A stretch of 13,233 nucleotides of DNA from an uncultured Bacteroidia bacterium (GCA_938040915.1 CALHZE010000100.1:1-13233), one strand, 5' to 3'. Shown: positions 6,781 through 13,233, counted from the stretch's first letter. Translations and numbers: made by a program. Notes: generated by a model from the sequence alone, not told the origin.

Positions 6781-7923
6781 TTACAACACCTCTTGGTAAA
6801 CCTCCCACACCCGCTGGGCGGGGTTTAACCCCTCAAAGTGTTTTACGTAGGCGAGGTTCTGAGCAAGCCGCCCCGCACGTTCCTCACTCCCCCTCAAAAG
6901 CCGTAACACGGCAGCCCCCATCCCCTCGGCGTCGTCGGGGTGCACATAAAGCGAGCCCTCACCCCCCGCTTCCTCCAAACAAGAGCCCGTGCACGCCACC
7001 ACCGGTACACCACTCTGTAGCGCCTCTAAAATCGGCAAGCCAAAACCCTCATAGCGAGACGGATAGACAAAGACCTCTGCCTGCTGGTAGAGTGCCGGCA
7101 ATGACTCGTTGGGCACTCCCTCGAGAAAGCGCACCCGAGCCTCAAGTCGATTCTTCCGTAAAAACGCGCGCACCTTGTTTATATATTTCGTGAGACGCCC
7201 CACCACGACCAATGAGACCTCCTTGGGAAGAAAACAGAGCGATTGTGCCGCCAAAAGGAGATTCTTTCGTTCCTCAACGGTGCCCACATAGAGGAGGTAG
7301 CGCTCGGGGAGCTGATACTGTGCGCGCACGGCTCTCTTTTCCTCCGCCGATGCCTCGCGGGCGAAATACCGCCCTGCCCCTTGGTATATGACGCGGATGC
7401 GCTCTGCCGGAAAGTCGGAATAGGCAAGGATATCGCGCTTGGTACACTCGCTGATGGCGATCATCATGCTCGCCTCCCGACACGTGCGGCGAAATTTCTG
7501 CGCATAAAGGCGCACATCCATCCTGTGGTAAAACTCGGGGTGGCGAAGGAAGATGAGGTCGTGGACGGTCACCACCCCTGGGATTCCAGCCCGTTTGAGC
7601 CCACTCGGCAACTCGCCCGATAAGCCATGGTAAAGCTGAACCCCGTCCCTACGCAGGGCGGCGACCACGCCGCGTGCGCGCCACAGGTCTTTTTGCCACC
7701 GAGTCCACGCGTGACGTGGGTAAACAAACGCTACGTTCGGATGTCCCGCCACCTGGGCGCGTAGCGCCTCCTTGCCCGCATCCGGCGCATAGAGGCGCAG
7801 GTCGGCTGTTAAGGCTAGGTGTGCCAAGGCATTTACCAAATTGCGACCATAACTTCCCAGCCCAGTCTGATTACTGACCACGCGTTTGGCGTCAAAACCG
7901 ACCAACAATTGTGCACCGTCCAT
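6781..7923 (-). CDS. glycosyltransferase, GT4-like (GT-B fold)
   Basis: 380 residues, the normal length for a single-domain GT-B enzyme. The N-terminal acceptor domain shows GLGSYGRNLV at 21-30, the glycine-rich loop typical of mannosyltransferase-like GT4 enzymes, and TVHDLIFLRHPE at 119-130. The donor domain shows LYVGTVEERKNL at 211-222 (nucleotide-sugar phosphate region), FLEGVPNESLPALYQQAEVFVYPSRYEGFGLP (span 267-297), and the E-x7-E pair E292 and E300 in EGFGLPILE. It should transfer a sugar from a nucleotide donor onto a glycan, lipid or protein acceptor at the cytoplasmic face of the membrane; the actual sugar and acceptor cannot be read from sequence. No other glycan genes are adjacent, so it is not part of a visible polysaccharide cluster. 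AGGAGA ends two bases before the ATG. It is divergent from rpiB; aspA follows after 98 bases on the same strand with its own promoter. Confidence 0.88.
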   Translation of the reverse strand: MDGAQLLVGFDAKRVVSNQTGLGSYGRNLVNALAHLALTADLRLYAPDAGKEALRAQVAGHPNVAFVYPRHAWTRWQKDLWRARGVVAALRRDGVQLYHGLSGELPSGLKRAGIPGVVTVHDLIFLRHPEFYHRMDVRLYAQKFRRTCREASMMIAISECTKRDILAYSDFPAERIRVIYQGAGRYFAREASAEEKRAVRAQYQLPERYLLYVGTVEERKNLLLAAQSLCFLPKEVSLVVVGRLTKYINKVRAFLRKNRLEARVRFLEGVPNESLPALYQQAEVFVYPSRYEGFGLPILEALQSGVPVVACTGSCLEEAGGEGSLYVHPDDAEGMGAAVLRLLRGSEERAGRLAQNLAYVKHFEGLNPAQRVWEVYQEVL

Positions 7924-7962
7924 CGTCTCCTGTGGTGTATTTACATCTAGTCTGTTTTCTCT

Positions 7963-7976
7963 TTACGAATTCGTAA
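7963..7976. promoter_or_regulatory. perfect 14-bp palindrome, operator candidate
   Basis: ttacgaa and ttcgtaa form a perfect, uninterrupted inverted repeat. It lies in the divergent upstream region between the glycosyltransferase and rpiB, downstream of the glycosyltransferase promoter box and upstream of the rpiB box, where a bound dimeric regulator could affect either gene. No regulator gene is next to it. Confidence 0.4.
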
Positions 7977-7988
7977 GAATAGCTACCG

Positions 7989-7996
7989 CAAATTTA
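7989..7996 (-). promoter_or_regulatory. TAnnTTTG (-7) promoter box of the glycosyltransferase gene
   Basis: It reads TAAATTTG on the - strand, 66 bases before the ATG at 7923, implying a leader of nearly 60 bases that contains the 14-bp palindrome. It is only two bases from the oppositely oriented rpiB box, so the two promoters must overlap. Confidence 0.5.
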
Positions 7997-7998
7997 GC

Positions 7999-8006
7999 TA
8001 CATTTG
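7999..8006 (+). promoter_or_regulatory. TAnnTTTG (-7) promoter box of rpiB
   Basis: It reads TACATTTG on the + strand, about 98 bases before the rpiB ATG, so the leader would be about 90 bases. The leader is C-rich and shows no obvious riboswitch fold. No -33 TTTG at consensus spacing. Confidence 0.5.
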
Positions 8007-8103
8007 TCCGTCGGAGTGACGCCTCGCTACCCACCTCGGCGCTCCCCCTCTACCCGCCGCCTGTATTTGGGGATGCATACACTTTACTAAACGATAGAGA
8101 AGA

Positions 8104-8616
8104 ATGTTTGAGGGAGCTGACAACCAGTTCGATGAGTTGGTGATCGGGATTGCGAGTGACCACGCCGGAGTCGAGCACAAGCGCTTCATCAAGGAGGCGC
8201 TCGAGGCGGCTGGGTATGTCGTCGATGATGGCGGCACGAGCGACCCTAACCAGTCCGTCTCTTACCCCTTATATGCGCATCCCCTTGCGCACAAGATTGT
8301 GGCACACCAAGTCGCTCTTGGGGTGGGCATCTGTGGCTCGGGCAACGGGATGGCGATGACGCTCAACCGTCACCCTGGGGTGCGCGCGGCGCTCTGTTGG
8401 GAGGTCGAGTTGGCGCGCTTGGCGCGTTTCCACAACAATGCCAATGCGCTTGCACTTCCTGCCCGCTTCATCACGCCAGAGAAGGCGCTCGAGATCGTCA
8501 ATGTCTTCCTCACGACCCCGTTTGAGGGGCAGCGTCATGAGGAGCGTGTGCATCTCATTGAGGTCAACAACTATAATCGCCACAAAAAACACGAGGAGTT
8601 CGGACGCTCCCGTTAG
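8104..8616 (+). CDS. rpiB: ribose-5-phosphate isomerase B
   Basis: 170 residues. RpiB interconverts ribose 5-phosphate and ribulose 5-phosphate in the non-oxidative pentose phosphate pathway. Visible family signatures are IGIASDHAG at 14-22 (Asp19, His20 of the substrate site), DDGGTSD at 41-47, VGICGSGNGMAM at 74-85 with the catalytic-base Cys77, and RFHNNANALALPARFI at 108-123, with His110 matching the ring-opening His of RpiB. The end, FEGQRHEERVHLIE, also matches. The sequence is about 20 residues longer than E. coli RpiB, with roughly ten extra residues at each end. The ATG at 8104 follows a purine-rich agagaaga rather than a strong Shine-Dalgarno; an internal start would have to be shortly before IASDHAG. 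Allose-6-phosphate isomerase activity, as in some RpiB homologues, cannot be excluded. It is monocistronic, with a strong terminator at 8668. Confidence 0.95.
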   Translation: MFEGADNQFDELVIGIASDHAGVEHKRFIKEALEAAGYVVDDGGTSDPNQSVSYPLYAHPLAHKIVAHQVALGVGICGSGNGMAMTLNRHPGVRAALCWEVELARLARFHNNANALALPARFITPEKALEIVNVFLTTPFEGQRHEERVHLIEVNNYNRHKKHEEFGRSR

Positions 8617-8667
8617 TCACGCGGCGAGGGGGCGTGGAAATCTTATCAACCGAACGCTTGCTTTGCA

Positions 8668-8699
8668 CGGACGCAACACACCTTGCGTCCGTTTTTTTT
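8668..8699 (+). terminator. intrinsic terminator of rpiB
   Basis: A perfect 9-bp stem, cggacgcaa (8668-8676) with ttgcgtccg (8683-8691), has the 6-base loop cacacc and is followed by eight T (8692-8699). It is 51 bases past the rpiB stop. The stem core cggacgca is the same as in the terminator at 4033, with a different loop. Confidence 0.9.
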
Positions 8700-9039
8700 G
8701 TTGACTCGCCATCTCTTCCGCATATCTCGCCCCCCGTTTACATGATACCGCTAATCGCTCACACGGCGCACCCCTTCTTTAGAAATTCCGAATCGCCTCT
8801 TTAAGAGGAAAGTAGAAAGAACGCCGCTCGGATATAAAGGAAGTCGTCTAAAATAGTTGTTTCGTAGCCACGACGCCTTCGCTAGGGCTTCGCTAGGGCT
8901 TCACGACGCCTTCGCTACAGCTCCCCTCGCAGCACAGGAAGAGGGTAAGGAGATTAAGGAAAATATAAAAAGCATTATGCTGTGACGGCGGGGGCTTGCG
9001 CGTACACAGTTTGCCGTCCGTCCGGCGTAAGGAGCGCCC
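8700..9039. repeat. gene-free gap with short tandem and direct repeats
   Basis: No reading frame here looks like a gene. The 11-base unit cttcgctaggg occurs twice in tandem (8877-8887, 8888-8898) with a partial third copy. This core is flanked by a 16-base exact direct repeat, cacgacgccttcgcta, at 8869-8884 and 8902-8917. Also present are a 6+6 palindrome (cctctt-t-aagagg, 8796-8808) and an AT-rich patch at 8951-8980. The gap separates convergent rpiB and the regulator gene. The repeats look like slippage products; no function is suggested. Confidence 0.55.
8966..9018 (-). terminator. weak candidate terminator of the AraC-type regulator
   Basis: Read on the - strand after the stop at 9040, gacggc/gccgtc (8984-8989 with 9013-9018) could form a long-loop stem. 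It is followed by agcataatgct (8971-8981), a 4-bp stem at best, and then a T-rich run at 8961-8970. The stem is short and the loop long, so the call is tentative. Confidence 0.25.
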
Positions 9040-10788
9040 TTAGTGTCCCTCGCTCTGCTTCTCTTCCGCTATCCGCCGGAACTCGGTGGTCGAGATACCA
9101 TACTTTTCTTTGAAAAGACGGTAAAAGGTCGTACGCGAACTAAACCCCGCCATGTACTCTATCTCCGTGATACGATACGGAGAATCCGTCAGCAGTTGTG
9201 CCGCATACTCTAGACGGAGATTGTTGATATACTCCAACACCGTGACGCCATTTTCATACAACCGCACCGCCTCGGCTAAATAGGTGCGATTCGTCCCAAG
9301 CTCCTTAGCCAGCGAAGTCGCATTACAATTCGCATCACAAAAACAACGTTTCTCCTGCATCAAAAGACACAGGCTGTTGTATATCTGCATCTCGCGCGGG
9401 AGCTCTTCACAAGGCCCCGACTCCGCTTTTACCTGCGTAGTCTGCTCCTTGCGTGCCCGACTTTGTTGCAATTCTTTCTGAATCGACTCGTATAACAGAC
9501 GATTTTTCCGACGAAGCCTGTGCGTGTAAATGACCAACAACAGCACAATGGTCGCCAACAGTACTGCGGCTAACGAACTTAACGCGAGGCGGTTGTTGAG
9601 TAGCCGCTGTGTCGCCTTGAGCTCATTGACCTTAAAGAGGGTGTTGAGCTCATTCAACAGATTGGCATTTAACCCCGTCTCCGTCGAGTCGCGCAACACG
9701 TTGTATTCGTGGAAACAATAAGCCGCACTATCATACCGCCCCAATTGGTAAAACATGTTACCGCGCAAGCGAACCCGATTGGACGTGAGCGCCGTAAGCC
9801 CCGCGGCACGATACGCTGTCAGGAGCCTCTGATTATACACCAGCGCACTATCATACTGCCCCAGAAGCTTGAAATACTCTTCTCGCGTATCCAAGACCAA
9901 CGGCGCTATGGTCGACGGACAGTGAGATGCAGCATCGTCTAACGAATCGAGTAGTGCCGTCGCGCGAGACTTGTCGCCAAACAGAAGCTCGATACCTACC
10001 GCCGCCGCGTAGTAATAGGTATATTTGATATAGAGCTGCCCCTTGTTCTCGGCTATCTCCCGCGCATTCGCTTTGTCGAGTCGACTGCGCCACTGCGCCA
10101 GAGCCTGTGGTAACAAATCGGTAAGCGAGGCTTGGTAGAGCACATTACAATAGTCACAGTGCGCGTCAAGCTCAATCAGATCGACATGATCCGTCTGCGC
10201 AAACAGCTCTATACAACGCTTAAGAGCCGCAAGGGCAGGCTCTGTCTCAAGATATATCTGGACGTAAGCCACACCGATTTTGTACATAGCCACCGCCTGC
10301 CCGAAGATATGCCGCCGCTCCAGTGCATCGTTATACATGTCCTGCATCTCTTGCAGCGCACTGTAATTCCGCTCCTGCAACAGGTACATATCGATCTGCA
10401 ACGCGCGCAGGGTGTAGTAATAGTCTAGCTGCTCGGCTTGGAGTAAATAGGCGAGCGCATCGGGCAGTTCGGCCTCTAACTGATCATACTGGTCGAAATT
10501 GAAATAGCTCACCAACAGGCGCGTATAGTTATACCCCGCCCCCTTCGTATCGCCCCGCTGCATATTCTCCTTAAGCAGGACTCGCAGATACTTTTGTTCG
10601 CGCTCCGCATCGCCTAGGTCATAGAGCAGATTACACAGCTCAGAAAGCGTGGCGATACGCTCGGCGTCTTTGCGGTGTGCGAGCGAAGCCTCTAGCGAAT
10701 CTATGGTGCGCTCGAGCGAAGGCGGCTGAGCAAAGGTGCTCAGAACCGAAACTAGCAGGCATAAAAATACGGACACTACTATGCGCAT
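9040..10788 (-). CDS. membrane-anchored TPR / AraC-family transcription regulator
   Basis: 582 residues from the chosen ATG. In order: a signal peptide (MRIVVSVFLCLLVSVLSTFAQ, 1-21), about 370 residues of helical TPR-like repeats in the periplasm (Leu, Tyr and Ala at helix-pair spacing; LGQYDSALVYNQRL and LGRYDSAAYCFHEY are clear units), one transmembrane helix (about 400-423, rich in Leu, Ala and Val, then RLRRKNR as the cytosolic anchor), a short coiled-coil-like linker, and a C-terminal AraC DNA-binding domain (about 485-578). That domain contains TSLAKELGTNRTYLAEAV for the first helix-turn-helix and ITEIEYMAGFSSRTTFYRLFKEKYG for the second. This architecture is common in Bacteroidota, where a periplasmic signal is passed directly to a DNA-binding domain. 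The ATG at 10788 is preferred over a TTG at 10809 because the signal peptide begins there and the TTG overlaps the promoter box. It is divergent from the LRR surface gene, its most likely target (inference). Confidence 0.88.
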   Translation of the reverse strand: MRIVVSVFLCLLVSVLSTFAQPPSLERTIDSLEASLAHRKDAERIATLSELCNLLYDLGDAEREQKYLRVLLKENMQRGDTKGAGYNYTRLLVSYFNFDQYDQLEAELPDALAYLLQAEQLDYYYTLRALQIDMYLLQERNYSALQEMQDMYNDALERRHIFGQAVAMYKIGVAYVQIYLETEPALAALKRCIELFAQTDHVDLIELDAHCDYCNVLYQASLTDLLPQALAQWRSRLDKANAREIAENKGQLYIKYTYYYAAAVGIELLFGDKSRATALLDSLDDAASHCPSTIAPLVLDTREEYFKLLGQYDSALVYNQRLLTAYRAAGLTALTSNRVRLRGNMFYQLGRYDSAAYCFHEYNVLRDSTETGLNANLLNELNTLFKVNELKATQRLLNNRLALSSLAAVLLATIVLLLVIYTHRLRRKNRLLYESIQKELQQSRARKEQTTQVKAESGPCEELPREMQIYNSLCLLMQEKRCFCDANCNATSLAKELGTNRTYLAEAVRLYENGVTVLEYINNLRLEYAAQLLTDSPYRITEIEYMAGFSSRTTFYRLFKEKYGISTTEFRRIAEEKQSEGH

Positions 10789-10806
10789 TTCCTCATTTTG
10801 AGTAAA

Positions 10807-10814
10807 CAAATATA
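10807..10814 (-). promoter_or_regulatory. TAnnTTTG (-7) promoter box of the AraC-type regulator
   Basis: It reads TATATTTG on the - strand, 19 bases before the ATG at 10788, giving a very short leader. It supports the ATG start over the upstream TTG, which would fall inside the box. Confidence 0.5.
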
Positions 10815-10860
10815 TCTAAAGATTGAGAACCGAGGGCGACGCCTCGACCGCTGCCGCATC

Positions 10861-10888
10861 CCCTTTTTCCCGAAAAAGGGTCTTTTCT
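10861..10888. terminator. hairpin in the divergent regulator/LRR intergenic region
   Basis: ccctttttc (10861-10869) and gaaaaaggg (10872-10880) are perfect 9-base complements with two bases between them; in practice the innermost pairs open to form the loop. tctttt follows on the + strand. It looks like a + strand terminator, yet it lies upstream of the LRR gene and of the regulator gene, so it may instead insulate the two promoters or act as an attenuator-like element in a long LRR leader. Confidence 0.4.
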
Positions 10889-11022
10889 TGTGCAACGAGG
10901 CAGGTTTTGAGCCCCCCGTATGACCGGAATCTGCTCTTTTTCATCCTTGCAATGACCTGTACGACAGTCTTTTGCACTGCTGGAACCTTTTATTTCCTTT
11001 TTGGAACATACACCCTAGAGAG

Positions 11023-11034
11023 ATTTACGTAAAT
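11023..11034. promoter_or_regulatory. perfect 12-bp palindrome upstream of the LRR gene
   Basis: atttac and gtaaat form an uninterrupted inverted repeat 29 bases before the LRR gene ATG. A TTTG at 11000-11003 lies upstream, but no exact TAnnTTTG box occurs anywhere in 10815-11063, unlike the other five promoter regions. It could be an operator or part of an activator-dependent promoter; this is inference. Confidence 0.35.
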
Positions 11035-11063
11035 AGCAGAGCATAACACAAACAAAGAGTGAA

Positions 11064-13233
11064 ATGAGAACACTACAGATTAACAATCGGAGCTTTTGGC
11101 TCCTAGGAGTGCTGCTCGCGTGGCTACTCCCATTTAGCGCTTGGGGAGAGGAGCCACCTGCTGATCTGCCTGCGATAAGAATTACATACAGCGCAAGCGG
11201 TAACCCAGAGGTGAACTTATATTTACAAGCAGGCGCTGCTGGAATTTGGTTTCGTGATGCTCGCGGTGATGTCAGAAGACTTGGGGGGAGTTATAGTTAT
11301 AATGGGTCTCTCTCTCTTACCCAGACTCAAGGGGAAGTTTGGTTTTATGGGAAGTTTAGTGAGTTTCTCCTCAGTTCGACTAATGTGACAATAGAGGGTT
11401 TTGCATTCACTGATCTCGAGAGTGACAAATGGAATGAGTTTGCTCGTCTGAAAATAGAAGCACCGTGCAAGGCAAATATTATCCAGTTGCCCTCTAATCT
11501 CGCGTCCAACTTTCGTTCGTTAGCATTGAAGAAAAGTGTAGATCATACGCTGAAATTTGTCGGTTGGGATACAAACGGACAGAATGTGGAAGGCTCGTAT
11601 TGGGGGTATTCAGAATCACAGATTCTTGCTGAAACGTACGACCAACTCTTTCATAATCTAACTACAAGGCCTACGATTAACCTAGGCGTCCCTGATAATG
11701 ATGAGGAGGTGAAGCGTGTATCTCGTCAGTGTGTGATACCAACATATTTTAGTATGGATGGTAAGAATAAAGGTCGAGGCACTTACCAAGAACTTTATGG
11801 AAGCGTTATTGACGCCGAAACCAGTAAAACCCCCACCGAGATTGTCTTCGACAAAGACGGGTGGCTTGACTTGGAGGTGGCTACCTACGATCCGAACACC
11901 AACTTTACCAAAGGGGGCGGGGCAACAGGTACCTCCCAAGTGAATCAGAAAATGGTGGTCGTGCAGGTCGATGGTGGGAGAAAGTTCTGCATGGTGATCT
12001 CCAAAAAGAGTGACGGTTCTACAGACGGCGACAAGTTGAAGTTCTTTGCCCGTCAAGGGAAAACCGTGCGTTTGTGGGGTGATGCCAGTCTGCTAAAGGT
12101 GAGTGGACAGGATATTGTGAAAGAAATAAAGTGTGGCACTGGGCTTCAAAGACTGGTGGCAAACCGGTGTAGCAAGTTAGAAAAAATAGAAAGAGGTTTC
12201 TCCCTACGGTGGGTAAACGTCAACGATTGCTCCAACTTAACCTCAATGGACGTCAATCAGTGCAATAGTTTAGAGACCCTCGAGGCGAAGAATTGTGGAA
12301 AGCTCACTACGATCGAAGTGAGCAGCGCGCAGTTAACAAAGCTCGATCTTACGAGCTGTACCAGAGTTACCTCTTTAGACATTAGCAATTGTTCCAGCTT
12401 ATCGACGATAGATGGGTTCAACACCTTACCCTTACAGTCGTTGGTTGCCAACCATTCTGGTTTAACGACGATAACAGGGAGATCTGACCTACAGACTCTG
12501 AGAGCGAACAATTGCTCTAAGTTAACCAGAATAGATGCTACCTCGTGCAGCAATTTGACAACCTTCGAAGCTCGGAGTTGCGAAAAGCTAGCCACGGTCG
12601 AAGTGCGTAGCACGAAACTAACAAATATCGAACTCTCCAGCAGTAAGGTGACGAGCTTAGATATCAGCAACTGTACTAGATTGGCGACGATCGCTGGCAT
12701 GAACGACTTGCCTTTACAGACTTTGAAAGCAAACAATACGGCGTTTACGCAGATAACAGGGAAAAATTCCCTACAAACCCTGCTAGTTAACAACTGCTCC
12801 AACTTAACCTCAATAGACGTCACGCAGTGCAGCAGTTTAACATCCCTCGAGGCGAAGAGTTCTCAAATTGCTGCACTGGCAGTACATAGCGCACAATTAA
12901 CGAAACTCGACCTTACCAACTGTAGTAAAGTTACCTCCTTAGACATTAGCAGTTGTACTAAGCTATCGACGATAGATGGGTTCAACTCCTTACCCTTACA
13001 GTCGTTGAATGCCAACAATTCGGGTTTAACGCAGATAACGGGAAAATCCTCCTTGCAGTCCCTGCAAGCCAACGGTTGCGCTAACTTAACCACAATAGAC
13101 GCTAGCTCGTGCAACCAATTAACATCCCTCGAGGCGAAGAATTGTGGAAAGTTAGAGACTGTCGAGGCGCACAGTGCGAGTTTGACAAAACTCGACCTTT
13201 CGAGTTCCGCTACGAAGACCTTAAACATTAGCA
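11064..13233 (+). CDS. exported cysteine-containing leucine-rich-repeat surface protein, 3' end beyond window
   Basis: One frame stays open from ATG 11064 to the right edge (723 codons seen, no stop). I checked the phase at every 60-base step. Residues 1-29 are a signal peptide (basic and polar start, FWLLGVLLAWLLPFSAWG core). Residues 30 to about 355 are a beta-rich region without clear homology; GEVWFYGKFSEFLL at 90-103 resembles the capping strand that precedes LRRs in Bacteroidota surface proteins. From about 357 on come LRR half-units of 10-11 residues with consensus C-x-x-L-T-x-L/I-D-x-S-x (for example CSNLTSIDVTQ, CSSLTSLEAKN, CTRVTSLDISN), organised into 94-residue supermodules. A Cys opens many units where Asn is usual. 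The protein is probably displayed at the cell surface, possibly as an adhesin; the C-terminal sorting signal (for example a type IX domain) is outside the window. It is more AT-rich than its neighbours and divergent from a membrane-bound AraC regulator. Confidence 0.85.
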   Translation, partial: MRTLQINNRSFWLLGVLLAWLLPFSAWGEEPPADLPAIRITYSASGNPEVNLYLQAGAAGIWFRDARGDVRRLGGSYSYNGSLSLTQTQGEVWFYGKFSEFLLSSTNVTIEGFAFTDLESDKWNEFARLKIEAPCKANIIQLPSNLASNFRSLALKKSVDHTLKFVGWDTNGQNVEGSYWGYSESQILAETYDQLFHNLTTRPTINLGVPDNDEEVKRVSRQCVIPTYFSMDGKNKGRGTYQELYGSVIDAETSKTPTEIVFDKDGWLDLEVATYDPNTNFTKGGGATGTSQVNQKMVVVQVDGGRKFCMVISKKSDGSTDGDKLKFFARQGKTVRLWGDASLLKVSGQDIVKEIKCGTGLQRLVANRCSKLEKIERGFSLRWVNVNDCSNLTSMDVNQCNSLETLEAKNCGKLTTIEVSSAQLTKLDLTSCTRVTSLDISNCSSLSTIDGFNTLPLQSLVANHSGLTTITGRSDLQTLRANNCSKLTRIDATSCSNLTTFEARSCEKLATVEVRSTKLTNIELSSSKVTSLDISNCTRLATIAGMNDLPLQTLKANNTAFTQITGKNSLQTLLVNNCSNLTSIDVTQCSSLTSLEAKSSQIAALAVHSAQLTKLDLTNCSKVTSLDISSCTKLSTIDGFNSLPLQSLNANNSGLTQITGKSSLQSLQANGCANLTTIDASSCNQLTSLEAKNCGKLETVEAHSASLTKLDLSSSATKTLNIS
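12201..13233 (+). repeat. 282-bp (94-residue) tandem supermodules inside the LRR gene
   Basis: The landmark codons for L-(D/N)-I-S start at 12375, 12657, 12939 and 13221, spaced exactly 282, 282 and 282 bases. A partial first module precedes them from about 12201, and the array continues past the window. Over the first 105 bases after the landmark, module 1 (12375) matches module 3 (12939) at 90 positions but module 2 (12657) at only 74, so a 564-bp higher-order unit is visible. Each module contains about nine LRR half-units plus a longer TIDGFNSLP unit (14 residues). Confidence 0.9.

Noticed and set aside
6705..7193. 162-codon + strand frame opposite the glycosyltransferase
   Set aside because: Pro/Arg/Ser-rich translation antisense to a gene with clear GT-B motifs.
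8007..8103. Riboswitch in the roughly 90-base rpiB leader
   Set aside because: The leader is C-rich with only short chance pairings and no conserved aptamer core that I recognise.
8869..8917. Possible CRISPR-like repeats
   Set aside because: Units are 11 and 16 bases without spacer-sized unique sequence, and no cas genes are present.
10789..10809. TTG start seven codons upstream for the AraC-type regulator
   Set aside because: It would place MFTQNEE before the signal peptide and the start codon inside the TATATTTG promoter box; the ATG at 10788 begins the signal peptide directly.
12257..13228. Two - strand open frames (12257-12823 and 12863-13228) with repetitive hydrophobic translations
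   Set aside because: They are antisense to the LRR gene. Because the repeat period (282) is a multiple of three, an open antisense frame is copied in every module. The + strand frame has a signal peptide, an LRR consensus and an uninterrupted start.
1..13233. Mobile element, prophage or defence island
   Set aside because: No transposase, integrase, phage, restriction, toxin-antitoxin or CRISPR-associated gene is recognisable in any frame; no terminal inverted repeats or tRNA-type attachment site were found.

Overview
The window looks like a chromosomal segment of a Bacteroidota bacterium, most likely order Bacteroidales and plausibly a moderately GC-rich Porphyromonas relative. Support for this comes from a DUF3276 (PUR-alpha-like) protein, a TPR/transmembrane/AraC regulator, a large outer-membrane protein of a Bacteroidota-type family, and five exact TAnnTTTG promoter boxes, each upstream of a gene start and correctly oriented. 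The genus is a guess from gene content and style, not the result of a search.

Layout, left to right. (1) The 3' end of queF (preQ0 reductase, queuosine synthesis) is followed 10 bases later, on the + strand, by a 1196-aa secreted protein with outer-membrane beta-barrel features. That pair ends in a hairpin terminator. (2) A 310-base gap holds an imperfect 45-base direct repeat whose small hairpins show compensatory changes. (3) On the - strand are a DUF3276 gene, an aspartate ammonia-lyase fused to an N-terminal cyclic-nucleotide-binding-type domain, and a GT4-type glycosyltransferase. The first two have their own promoter box and their own downstream terminator; the glycosyltransferase has a promoter box but no clear terminator. 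(4) Divergent from the glycosyltransferase is rpiB (ribose-5-phosphate isomerase B), with a perfect 14-bp palindrome in the shared upstream region. (5) A 340-base gap with short tandem repeats follows the rpiB terminator. (6) On the - strand is a membrane-anchored TPR-AraC regulator. (7) Divergent from it is a long + strand reading frame, open from 11064 to the right edge. It encodes an exported cysteine-containing leucine-rich-repeat protein built from 94-residue supermodules.

Functionally, the left and middle parts are mostly housekeeping (tRNA modification, aspartate/fumarate metabolism, pentose phosphates, glycan synthesis). The right part looks like an accessory surface module: a membrane-bound transcription regulator divergent from a repetitive, more AT-rich surface protein. 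I see no phage, transposon, CRISPR array, toxin-antitoxin or defence operon, and I do not claim a new biological system. The items most worth a second look are the 282-bp repeat architecture of the LRR gene, the regulator/LRR pair, the covarying hairpin repeat after the outer-membrane gene, the palindrome shared between terminators and a non-terminator site, and the sensor-domain/aspartase fusion.
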